From assembly GCA_027324255.1 (NCBI GenBank), contig DAHVTI010000373.1, positions 1 through 42,422 on the forward strand: a stretch of DNA of 42,422 nt, given 5' to 3'. Source of the stretch: Bryobacterales bacterium. GTDB lineage: Bacteria > Acidobacteriota > Terriglobia > Bryobacterales > Bryobacteraceae. The notes beneath the pieces are model-generated. The model was not told the DNA's origin. It saw only the letters and a list, made by a program, of their open reading frames with translations, and ran no database searches. The stretch's first letter is position 1; each line of letters begins with the position of its first letter. Made by a program: the position numbers and the translations under genes. This document shows, one piece after another, positions 20,083-27,944 of this stretch.

Positions 20083-20459
20083 CCTACCCCGAAAACTTCC
20101 GTTACACCAAAGAGCACGAGTGGGTCTCCGTCGAGGGAGACACCGGCACCGTGGGCATCACTTTCCACGCCCAGAAGGAGCTCGGCGACATCGTCTACGT
20201 TGACCTGCCCAAGCCCGGCACCCAGGTGGAGGTCGGCAAGACCTTCGGCTCCGTCGAATCCGTCAAGGCCGTCAGCGACATCTACTCGCCGGTCTCCGGC
20301 GAGGTCACGGAAGCCAACAGCCTGCTGGCCGAAGCCCCCGAGAAGCTCAACGAAGATCCGCACGGCGCGGCCTGGCTCGTGAAGATTCGCCTCGCCAATC
20401 CGGGCGACGTGGGCGCGCTGCTTTCCGCCGCCGACTACGCCGCCTACATCGGCGAATAG
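20079..20459 (+). CDS. gcvH: Glycine cleavage system H protein
   Basis: 126-residue lipoyl carrier protein that shuttles the aminomethyl group between the P and T proteins. The lipoylated lysine is K63 in GSVESVKAVSDIYSPVSGEV-type context, with VVG-like strand TVGITFHAQKELGDIVYVDLP ahead of it split across residues 24-43. The C-terminus ends DYAAYIGE. The ATG overlaps the gcvT stop (ATGA), implying coupled translation. Length and motif are fully typical. The next gene begins 75 bases later and may have an additional promoter. Confidence 0.96.
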
Positions 20460-20503
20460 CCCGGCTCTGCCATCCTCGCCTCAGGCTCCCCGCGGCCCCA
20501 CGT

Positions 20504-20509
20504 TACAAT
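20504..20509 (+). promoter_or_regulatory. Candidate internal -10 box before gcvPA
   Basis: TACAAT (five of six consensus bases) in the 75-base gap between gcvH and gcvPA, 25 bases before the TTG start. No convincing -35 box lies at the right distance. It could add expression of the P-protein genes inside the operon. Confidence 0.32.
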
Positions 20510-20534
20510 AGTGACTTCGGGGAGTCATAAGTCT

Positions 20535-21848
20535 TTGCGATACCTTCCAAATTCCACCGCCGACAGGCAAGCCATGCTCGCTGCCTGCGGCCTTCAATCC
20601 GTTGAGGACCTCTACAACCACCTGCCGGACGAAGTCCTGCTGAAACGGCCTCTGGCGATTCCGGACGGCCTGTCGGAGTACGAAATCGCCGCCTGGTTTA
20701 AGGACCAGGCCGCGCGCAACGCCAACGGCTGCGCCTCCTTCCTCGGCGCCGGCGTCTACTCGCACTACCGGCCCGTGTTGTGCGACGTTGTCGTCAGCCG
20801 TGGAGAGTTCCTCACCTCCTACACCCCCTACCAGGCCGAGTTCGCCCAGGGCACCCTGACGTCGATCTTCGAATTCCAGACGATGATCTGCCAGCTCACC
20901 GGCATGGAAGTGGCCAACGCCTCCATGTACGACGGCTCCACCGCCGTCCCCGAAGCCGCCATGATGGCCGCCCGCATCACCGGCCGCCACCGCTTCCTCG
21001 CCGCCGCCAACCTCCACCCCGAATACCGCGAGGTGCTCGACACCGCGGCCCGCAACGCCCGCCTCGAAGTGGACGCCTTCGGCTACGACGCTGAGTCCGG
21101 CCGCTTCGACCTCGCCGCCCTCGAAGCCAAACTCGACTCCTCCGTGGCCTGCGTCATCGTCCAGTCGCCCAACTTCTTCGGCGTCATCGAGGACGTGAAA
21201 GCCGCCGCCGAAATCGCCCACAAGCACGGCGCCCTGCTCGTCGTCGTCTTTACCGAAGCCGTTTCTCTCGGCCTGCTCGAGCCGCCCCGCGACGCCGACA
21301 TTGTCGTCGGCGAACTCCAGTCCTTCGCTATCTCGCCCAGCTACGGCGGGCCCTTCGCCGGCATCATCGCCACGCGCGAAAAATACATGCGCCAGATCCC
21401 CGGCCGCCTTGTCGGCGAAACGAAGGATGCCGACGGCCACCGCGCCTTCTGCCTCACCCTCTCCACCCGCGAGCAGCACATCCGCCGCGAAAAGGCCACC
21501 TCCAACATCTGCACCAACCAGGCCCTCATCGCCCTCATGGCCACCGTCTTCATGAGCGTCTACGGCAAGCAGGGCTTGCGCGAGCTGGCCTCGCAGAACC
21601 TCGCCAAGGCCCACTACCTCGCCTCTGGCCTCGACCTCCCCTTCTCCGGGCCGTTCTTCAACGAGTTCGTCGTCAACCCGCGCGGCCGCACGCCCGAAGA
21701 GGCGAACGCCGCCCTGCTCGAAAAGCAGATCGTCGGCGGCCTCCCGCTCGGCCGCTTCTTCCCCGAACTCTCCGGTTCATTGCTCCTCTGCGCCACGGAA
21801 ATGTCCCGCCGCGCCGACATGGACGCCGTCAAGGAGGTGCTCCTCTAA
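20535..21848 (+). CDS. gcvPA: Glycine dehydrogenase (decarboxylating) subunit 1
   Basis: 437 residues, the N-terminal half of the two-subunit P protein, which decarboxylates glycine on PLP and passes the aminomethyl group to GcvH. It has the typical opening [14 protein letters not shown] and the segments [49 protein letters not shown] and [20 protein letters not shown] (the last split over about 20 residues). I place the start at TTG 20535 because family members begin MRYLP and GGGGAG stands 10 bases upstream; GTG at 20511 is the alternative and would add eight unlike residues. The stop TAA shares its last A with the gcvPB ATG. Confidence 0.94.
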   Translation: MRYLPNSTADRQAMLAACGLQSVEDLYNHLPDEVLLKRPLAIPDGLSEYEIAAWFKDQAARNANGCASFLGAGVYSHYRPVLCDVVVSRGEFLTSYTPYQAEFAQGTLTSIFEFQTMICQLTGMEVANASMYDGSTAVPEAAMMAARITGRHRFLAAANLHPEYREVLDTAARNARLEVDAFGYDAESGRFDLAALEAKLDSSVACVIVQSPNFFGVIEDVKAAAEIAHKHGALLVVVFTEAVSLGLLEPPRDADIVVGELQSFAISPSYGGPFAGIIATREKYMRQIPGRLVGETKDADGHRAFCLTLSTREQHIRREKATSNICTNQALIALMATVFMSVYGKQGLRELASQNLAKAHYLASGLDLPFSGPFFNEFVVNPRGRTPEEANAALLEKQIVGGLPLGRFFPELSGSLLLCATEMSRRADMDAVKEVLL

Positions 21849-23338
21849 TGCCTAAGACCCTCGGCAAAATCCGCCCCCACCTCACCCAGGACGAGCAGCT
21901 TCTCTTCGAGCTCTCCAGCCCCGGCAAGAAGGGCTATCAACTGCCCGCCCTCGACGTCCCTGAAGTGGACCCCGCCTCGGCCCTCGGCTCAGAAAACGTC
22001 CGCGCCGCAATCGAGCACTTCCCCGAAGTCAGCGAAGTCGAAGTCATTCGCCACTTCACGCGCCTCTCCACCTGGAACTACGGCATCGACCTCGGCCTCT
22101 TCCCGCTCGGCTCCTGCACCATGAAGTACAACCCGCGCATCAATGAGGCCGTGGCGCGCACGGAAGGCCTGGCCTGGGCACACCCCTATCAGCCCGAAGC
22201 GCTCAGCCAGGGCGCCATGGAAGTGGTCGCCATCCTCGAGCAATACCTCGGCGAGATCTTCGGCATGGACGCCGTCACGCTCCAGCCCGCCGCCGGCGCC
22301 CACGGCGAGTACACCGGCATCATGCTGGTCCGCGCCTATCTCGAAGCCCAGGGCAATCCCCGCAAGAAAGTGCTCGTGCCGGACTCCGCCCACGGCACCA
22401 ATCCCGCCACGGCCTTCATGGCCGGCTACGACGTCCAAACCCTCAAGTCCAACGACAGCGGCATGGTCGATCCGGCCGTGCTCGCCGCCGCTGTGAATGA
22501 AGACGTCGCCGCCCTCATGGTCACCAACCCCAACACCGTCGGCGTGTTCGAAGAGAACATCGTGCAAATCGCCGGAATCATGCACGAGAAGGGCGCCCAG
22601 GTTTATATGGACGGCGCCAACTTGAACGCCCTCGTCGGCATCGCCCGCCCCGGCGACTTCGGCGTCGACGTCCTCCACTCCAACCTCCACAAGACTTTCT
22701 CCACCCCGCACGGCGGCGGCGGTCCCGGCGCCGGCGCCGTCGGCGTCCGTTCCCACCTTGAGCCCTTCCTCCCCACGCCGCGCCTCCGCCGGGATGGTGA
22801 ACTCTGGGCCTGGGATTACGACCGCCCGCAATCCATCGGCCGCGTCCGCGCCTTCTACGGCAACTTCGGCGTCCTCGTCCGCGCCCTGGCCTATATCCTC
22901 GCCCACGGCGGCGAGGGCCTCCGCAACGCCACCATCGACGCCCTCCTGAACGCCAACTACATCCGCGCGCGCCTCGAGGAGCATTACCAGATCGCTTACA
23001 ACGCCCGCTCCATGCACGAGTGCGTCTTTAGCGACGTTCGCCAGGAGAAGCAGGGCGTGCGCACCGGCGACATCGCCAAGCGCCTCATCGACTACGGCTT
23101 CCATCCCTACACCGTCAGCTTCCCGCTCATCGTCCACGGCGCGCTCATGATCGAGCCCACCGAAACCGAACCCAAGGCCGAGCTCGACGCTTTCTGCGAC
23201 GCCCTCATCGCCATCGCCCGCGAAATCGAAGCGGACCCCGAAACCGTCAAAAAGGCGCCCCACATGACCCGCACTTCACGCGTCGATGAAGTCGCCGCCG
23301 CCCGCAAGCCCAAAGTCCGCTGGACGCCCCAGGCCTGA
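21848..23338 (+). CDS. gcvPB: Glycine dehydrogenase (decarboxylating) subunit 2
   Basis: 496-residue PLP-binding half of the P protein. The cofactor lysine is K282 in HSNLHKTFSTPHGGGGPG. Other family segments are FPLGSCTMKYNPRINE, LQPAAGAHGEYTG, DSAHGTNPATA and MIEPTETEP. The ATG overlaps the gcvPA TAA by one base (TAATG). With gcvT, gcvH and gcvPA this completes the system except for the shared lipoamide dehydrogenase, which is not in the window. The length fits the 480-500 usual for the split form. Confidence 0.97.
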   Translation: MPKTLGKIRPHLTQDEQLLFELSSPGKKGYQLPALDVPEVDPASALGSENVRAAIEHFPEVSEVEVIRHFTRLSTWNYGIDLGLFPLGSCTMKYNPRINEAVARTEGLAWAHPYQPEALSQGAMEVVAILEQYLGEIFGMDAVTLQPAAGAHGEYTGIMLVRAYLEAQGNPRKKVLVPDSAHGTNPATAFMAGYDVQTLKSNDSGMVDPAVLAAAVNEDVAALMVTNPNTVGVFEENIVQIAGIMHEKGAQVYMDGANLNALVGIARPGDFGVDVLHSNLHKTFSTPHGGGGPGAGAVGVRSHLEPFLPTPRLRRDGELWAWDYDRPQSIGRVRAFYGNFGVLVRALAYILAHGGEGLRNATIDALLNANYIRARLEEHYQIAYNARSMHECVFSDVRQEKQGVRTGDIAKRLIDYGFHPYTVSFPLIVHGALMIEPTETEPKAELDAFCDALIAIAREIEADPETVKKAPHMTRTSRVDEVAAARKPKVRWTPQA

Positions 23339-23349
23339 CCTCCCACTCC

Positions 23350-23378
23350 GGCCCCGCGCGCCCGCGCGCCGCGGGGCC
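23350..23378 (+). other. Strong GC hairpin between gcvPB and the ABC-F gene
   Basis: GGCCCCGCG (23350-23358) and CGCGGGGCC (23370-23378) form a perfect 9-base stem around an 11-base loop, 11 bases after the gcvPB stop and 9 bases before the ABC-F start. There is no T tract, so it is not a textbook terminator. The only G-rich ribosome-binding candidate for the next gene lies in the right arm, so the stem could limit its translation. Confidence 0.5.
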
Positions 23379-23387
23379 GCTCCCCCG

Positions 23388-25025
23388 ATGATCACTTTTT
23401 CCAACATCAGCAAGCAGTACGGCCGCCAGCTCATCTTCGTCGAGGCCGGCTTCCAGCTCAACCCCGGTGAAAAGGTCGGCCTTGTCGGCCCCAACGGGGC
23501 GGGCAAGACCACCCTCTTCCGCATGGCCGTTGGCGAGGAGTTCCCCGACGAAGGCGAAGTCTCGCTGCCCAAGCGCCTCACCGTCGGCTACTTCCGCCAG
23601 GACGTCGAGGAGATGGCCGGCCGCTCCGTGCTCGACGAGGCCATCGCCGGCAGCGGCCGCGTCGGCGAACTCCACCACGAGCTCGAAAGCCTCCAGCACG
23701 CCATGGGTGACCCCGCCCAGGCCGATCGCCTCGACCGCATCCTCGCCCGCTTCGGCGAAGTCCAGGAAGAGTACGACCACCTCGGCGGCTACTCCCTCGA
23801 GGCCCAGGCCCGCGAGGTCCTCCACGGCCTCGGCTTCGCCGGCGACCAGATCGACGGCGACGTCGGCGCCCTCTCCGGCGGCTGGAAGATGCGCGTCGCC
23901 CTCGCCCGCGTCCTCCTCGGCCGCCCCGACGTCCTGCTGATGGACGAGCCCACCAACCACCTCGACCTCGAATCCATCATCTGGCTGGAGCGTTTCCTCA
24001 AGTCCTACCCCGGCGCTCTCCTCATGACCTCCCACGATCGCGAGTTCATGAACCGCGTCGTCTCTAAAATCGCCGAAATCGATGCCGGAGAAATTACCGT
24101 CTACTCCGGCAACTTCGACTTCTACGAGCGCGAGCGCGCCATCCGCGAAGCCAACCAGCAGGCCGCCTACGCCCGCCAGCAGGCCATGCTCGCCAAGGAG
24201 CAGCGCTTTATCGACCGCTTCCGTACCCACGCCGCCAAGGCCGCCCAGGTCCAGAGCCGCATCAAGGCCCTCGACAAAATCGAGAAGCTCGAACTGCCCA
24301 GGCGCCGCCAGGTGGTCCAGTTTGATTTCCGCGTCCCGCCGCGCTCCGGTGACCAGGTGGTCGTCATCGAGGATCTCCACAAGAGCTACGGCCCCCGCGT
24401 CATCTACCAGGGCTTCGACTTCACCGTCCGCCGCGGCGAGCGCTGGGCCGTCATGGGCCGCAACGGCGCCGGCAAAACCACCCTGCTCAAAATGATCGCC
24501 GGCGCCGCGCAGCCCGATTCAGGCACCGTGCGCCTCGGCGCCAGCCTCCGCATGGGCTACTTCGCCCAGCAGTCCCTCGACGTCCTCGATCCCTCCCTCA
24601 CGGTCCTGGACCAGTTGCAGCGCGACTTCCCGCAGGACGGCATCGGCTCTCTCCGCACCCTCGCCGGCGCTTTCCAGTTCTGTGGAGACGACGTTGAAAA
24701 GCCGATCAGAGCCCTCTCCGGAGGCGAGCGCTCCCGCCTCGCCATGGCCCGCATGCTCTACGACCCGCCCAATTTCCTGGTCCTCGACGAGCCCACCAAC
24801 CACCTCGACCTCGCCACCAAGGAGATGCTCGTCGCCGCCCTCAGCCAGTTCGAAGGCACTATGATCTTCGTCTCCCACGACCGCATGTTCCTCCGCGGCC
24901 TCGCCTCCCGCGTCCTTGAACTCGGCGGCGAAAGCGGCACCGCCCGCCAGCCGTTGCTCTATCCCGGCTCCTACGTCGAATACGTTGAAAAGCTCGGTCA
25001 CGAGGCGCCGGGTATCTACTCTTAA
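23388..25025 (+). CDS. ABC-F family ATPase (ribosome-associated, Uup/EttA/YbiT type)
   Basis: 545-residue soluble protein with two ABC cassettes and no membrane helix, as in ABC-F translation factors that act at the ribosomal E site or give antibiotic protection. First cassette: Walker A GPNGAGKTT (34-42), signature LSGGWKMRVALARV, Walker B LLMDEPTNHLDL. Second cassette: GRNGAGKTT, LSGGERSRLAMARM, LVLDEPTNHLDL. A charged helical linker (RERAIREANQQAAYARQQAM and on) joins them, the P-site tRNA interaction region. Start MITFSNISKQYG is the family start; the frame extends upstream through the gcv intergenic hairpin without support. The subfamily cannot be fixed by eye. It follows gcvPB by 49 bases. 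Confidence 0.94.
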   Translation: MITFSNISKQYGRQLIFVEAGFQLNPGEKVGLVGPNGAGKTTLFRMAVGEEFPDEGEVSLPKRLTVGYFRQDVEEMAGRSVLDEAIAGSGRVGELHHELESLQHAMGDPAQADRLDRILARFGEVQEEYDHLGGYSLEAQAREVLHGLGFAGDQIDGDVGALSGGWKMRVALARVLLGRPDVLLMDEPTNHLDLESIIWLERFLKSYPGALLMTSHDREFMNRVVSKIAEIDAGEITVYSGNFDFYERERAIREANQQAAYARQQAMLAKEQRFIDRFRTHAAKAAQVQSRIKALDKIEKLELPRRRQVVQFDFRVPPRSGDQVVVIEDLHKSYGPRVIYQGFDFTVRRGERWAVMGRNGAGKTTLLKMIAGAAQPDSGTVRLGASLRMGYFAQQSLDVLDPSLTVLDQLQRDFPQDGIGSLRTLAGAFQFCGDDVEKPIRALSGGERSRLAMARMLYDPPNFLVLDEPTNHLDLATKEMLVAALSQFEGTMIFVSHDRMFLRGLASRVLELGGESGTARQPLLYPGSYVEYVEKLGHEAPGIYS

Positions 25026-25075
25026 TACCCAGCGCTGCCACCTCCGGGGCATTCTGGTGGTATTCATGGTGTTTC

Positions 25076-27649
25076 GTGGCTGAAAGGATCTTTGACCAGT
25101 TGCGCGTCCGCGCCCAGGCTTCCCCCGGCTCTGCCGCCCTGCTGAGCCCCGGACGGCCCGCACTGTCCCACGCCGCCTTGCAGCGCCGCAGCCAGGCCGT
25201 GGCCCGCATTCTTCTCGACGCCGGCGTGCCCCGCGGCGGCGTCGTCATCGTCGTCGAGCCTGACCCCGTCGAACTGCTGCCGCTCTTCCTCGGCATCACC
25301 TCCTTCGCCGCCTGCGCCCCCATCAATCCCGCCCTCTCCCGCTCCGAACTCGAGTTCCACCTCCCCGACCTCCACGCCAGCGCCATCATCGTCCGCGGCA
25401 GGGACTCCCAGGCCGGCCTCCTCGGCCGTGTCCTCAGCCTGAAGATCTTCGAAACGGCCCAGTTTTCCGAAGCCGAGCTGCCCCCCGCGCCGGAGCCTCC
25501 TCCTCCGGACCTCGACGCCGAAGCCCTTCTGCTCCATACCTCCGCCACCACTGGCCACCCGAAACTTGTCCCCCTCTCCCACCGCCGCCTGCAGGCCATG
25601 GCGGCCAACGCCCTCCACGCCTTCGGCCTGTCCGCCGCCGACCGCTTCCTCAGCATGATGCCCCTCTTCCACTTGCAGGGGCTCATCAGCGCCTTGGCGC
25701 AGCTCTCCGCCGGCGGCAGCGTCGTCTGCACTCCGGGCTTCGACGCGGGCCGGTTCCCGTACTGGCTCGAGGAGTTCCGCCCCACCTGGTACACCGCCGG
25801 CCCCGCGCTCCATGCAGCCATCCTGCCCGTGGCCAAGAGCAATCCTGACGCCCTCCGCGTCGCGCCCCTCCGCTTCGTCCGCTCCATCGGCGCGCGCCTC
25901 TCTCCCCACCTCCTCACCGAACTCGAACAGGCCCTGAATGCCCCCGTCCTCGAAGGCTACGGCCTCACTGAAACCGGCACCGTCACCAGCAACCCCCTCC
26001 CTCCGGGAGTCCGCAAGCCCGGCTCGGCCGGTATCGTAGGCGGCGCCGAACTCGCCATCCTGAACCCCGCCGGCGAGACCCTCCCCCCTCGCGCCCAGGG
26101 GCAGATCGCCGTGCGCGGCCCGGCCGTCTTCTCCGGCTATCGCGACAACGAGCTGGCCACCCGGCAATCGTTCCACGACGGCTGGTTCCTCACCGGCGAC
26201 CTCGGCTGGCTCGACGAGGACGGGTACCTTTTCATCGACGGCCGCCTCAAGGAGATGATCAACCGCGGCGGTGAAAAAGTCCTGCCCGGAGAAATCGACG
26301 ACGTCCTGATGGCCCACCCGGCCGTCGCCCGCGCCGCCGCCTTCGCGCTGCCCCATCCCACTCTCGGCGAGGACGCCGCCGCCGCCGTCGTCCTCCGCCC
26401 CGGCTCCGAAATCGCCGAATCCGATCTCCGCCGCTTCGCCTCCGCCCACCTCGCCCCGTTCAAAGTGCCGCGCCGCATCTTTTTCGTCGATGCCCTCCCC
26501 GTCGGCGCCACCGGCAAGCCCAAACGCGCCGCGCTATCCGAGCAGTTGGCCCACCGGCTCCCGCCCCACCAGCCGCCCACCACCCCGCTCGAGCTGCGCC
26601 TCGCCCAAATCTGGCAGCGCCTGCTCCACGTCCCCCGCGCGGGCCTCGCCGATGACTTCTTCGCGCTCGGCGGCGACTCTTTCGCCATGACCCTGCTCAT
26701 GGTCGAACTTCACGAAGAGTTCGGCGACGCCGCCGCCCGCCTCGACGAGTCCGAGTTCTTCGCCAGCCCCGACATCGCCACCCTGGCCCGCCTCCTCGGC
26801 GGCTCCCCGCCCCTTCCCGGCAGCCGCCCTGTCGCCCAGCGCCCCCCTTACGTCGTTCTCCAGCGCGAAGGCTCGTGCCAGCCGTTCTTCTGCATCCCTG
26901 GCGCCGACGAAAACCCCTACTACTTCCGCGAGCTCGCCCAGAGCCTCGGCGAGGACCAGCCCTTCTACGTCATCCGCGATCCCCAGCCCCTCGAGCTGCG
27001 CGGCCGGCAGACCGTTGAACAGGTCGCCGCCCGCTTCCTCGGCTACATCCGCGCCGTCCAGCCCGCCGGTCCCTACCTCCTCGGAGGCCACTGCTTCGGC
27101 GGCATCGTCGCCTTCGAGGTCGCCCGCCAACTGCACGCACAGGGCGAGATCGTCTCCCGGCTCGTCCTCTTCGAAGTGCCCACCCCCGGCTACCCCAAGC
27201 TGCTCCGCACCTGGAAAGGCTACGGGCGCGTCGCCGCGGATCTCCTCCGCGGCCGCCGCAGAATCGGCCCGCGCGACGCAATCGCCCATGTCCGGGTCCT
27301 GTCCGGGCTCGCCCGCCGCAAAGCCCGCGACGCCGGTATGCGGCTCTTCAGGCTGGCTCGCCCCAGGTCCTCCGGTAAACTTCCCCTCGAGCCCGAGCAC
27401 CCCAACGTCTGGGCCGCCCGCGTCTACACCCCCCAACCCCACCACGGACGCGTCACCTGCTTCCTCGCCGCCGACGAGCCCCATAGCACCCAAATCCTCG
27501 ACAATCCCCTCCTCGCCTGGCGCGAATTCGTCCATGGCGAATTCGAGGTCCGCCACACCCCCGGCAGGGCGGCCGCCATCTTTCGCCACCCCCATGTCCG
27601 CCACCTCGCCGGCCAGCTCCGCCGCGTCCTCGATCCGCCCGCGAAGTGA
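25076..27649 (+). CDS. Stand-alone adenylation-carrier-thioesterase (NRPS-like) synthetase
   Basis: 857 residues in three domains. Adenylation (about 1-500): LLLHTSATTGHPK, GYGLTETG, TGDLGWLDEDGY, RGGEKVLPGEID and GKPKRAAL; the segment MMPLFHLQG has His where amino-acid A domains carry FD, which points to an acyl- or aryl-acid substrate. Carrier (about 510-580): DDFFALGGDSF with the phosphopantetheine Ser535. Thioesterase (about 600-857): alpha/beta hydrolase with GGHCFGG, so the nucleophile position (673) is Cys, not Ser; a late His (FRHPHVRH) may complete the triad. The start is GTG, poorly marked by a ribosome site. No condensation domain is present, so it probably makes a self-condensed or released acyl product. 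No tailoring genes are adjacent; the product is unknown. Confidence 0.88.
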   Translation: MAERIFDQLRVRAQASPGSAALLSPGRPALSHAALQRRSQAVARILLDAGVPRGGVVIVVEPDPVELLPLFLGITSFAACAPINPALSRSELEFHLPDLHASAIIVRGRDSQAGLLGRVLSLKIFETAQFSEAELPPAPEPPPPDLDAEALLLHTSATTGHPKLVPLSHRRLQAMAANALHAFGLSAADRFLSMMPLFHLQGLISALAQLSAGGSVVCTPGFDAGRFPYWLEEFRPTWYTAGPALHAAILPVAKSNPDALRVAPLRFVRSIGARLSPHLLTELEQALNAPVLEGYGLTETGTVTSNPLPPGVRKPGSAGIVGGAELAILNPAGETLPPRAQGQIAVRGPAVFSGYRDNELATRQSFHDGWFLTGDLGWLDEDGYLFIDGRLKEMINRGGEKVLPGEIDDVLMAHPAVARAAAFALPHPTLGEDAAAAVVLRPGSEIAESDLRRFASAHLAPFKVPRRIFFVDALPVGATGKPKRAALSEQLAHRLPPHQPPTTPLELRLAQIWQRLLHVPRAGLADDFFALGGDSFAMTLLMVELHEEFGDAAARLDESEFFASPDIATLARLLGGSPPLPGSRPVAQRPPYVVLQREGSCQPFFCIPGADENPYYFRELAQSLGEDQPFYVIRDPQPLELRGRQTVEQVAARFLGYIRAVQPAGPYLLGGHCFGGIVAFEVARQLHAQGEIVSRLVLFEVPTPGYPKLLRTWKGYGRVAADLLRGRRRIGPRDAIAHVRVLSGLARRKARDAGMRLFRLARPRSSGKLPLEPEHPNVWAARVYTPQPHHGRVTCFLAADEPHSTQILDNPLLAWREFVHGEFEVRHTPGRAAAIFRHPHVRHLAGQLRRVLDPPAK

Positions 27650-27685
27650 GCCCTCTCGCCAGGCCGCTGGCCCTTCCGGCGCCTT

Positions 27686-27724
27686 CGACCCCGGCTCCGC
27701 CGGGTCGCCGCCGTCAGTTTTCGA
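27686..27724 (+). terminator. Candidate terminator after the synthetase gene
   Basis: CGACCCCGGC pairs with GCCGGGTCG (27686-27707, one bulge), and a second small stem CCGTC/GACGG follows around AGTTTTC. It lies 37 bases after the stop codon. The T tract is short, so efficiency is uncertain. Confidence 0.35.
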
Positions 27725-27732
27725 CGGCCCCC

Positions 27733-27806
27733 GTTCCGTGGAACGTCGCTTCCGTGACGGAAACCGCAGGACCGCACCATGCGAATGGGGCGGTTGCTGC
27801 GGTTTC
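27733..27806. repeat. Cluster of palindromes upstream of the receptor promoter
   Basis: Three dyads follow one another: GTTCC-GT-GGAAC (27733-27744), TTCCGT-G-ACGGAA (27750-27762), and GAAACCGCAG (27760-27769) paired with CTGCGGTTTC (27797-27806). The first two share TTCCGTG at 16-base spacing. They end 41 bases before the -35 box of the receptor gene, so they could be regulator sites, or the last could be a transcription-ending hairpin. I do not recognise the binding protein. Confidence 0.45.
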
Positions 27807-27847
27807 TGAACCACACGTAAAAATGATGGAACTTGGTTTCAAAAGCG

Positions 27848-27876
27848 TTGACTCGCTCATAGGAATCACTTATACT
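27848..27876 (+). promoter_or_regulatory. Sigma-70-like promoter of the TonB-dependent receptor
   Basis: TTGACT (27848-27853) and TATACT (27871-27876) each match the consensus at five of six bases and are exactly 17 bases apart. The start codon lies 68 bases beyond the -10 box. This is the best promoter in the window and sits in a locally A+T-rich stretch. Confidence 0.78.
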
Positions 27877-27944
27877 CGCTTCGCATATGCGCACCGCCTG
27901 TGCGCTGAGGAGAGGACTGGCAGACAGGGTTCCGAGGAGTTGCA

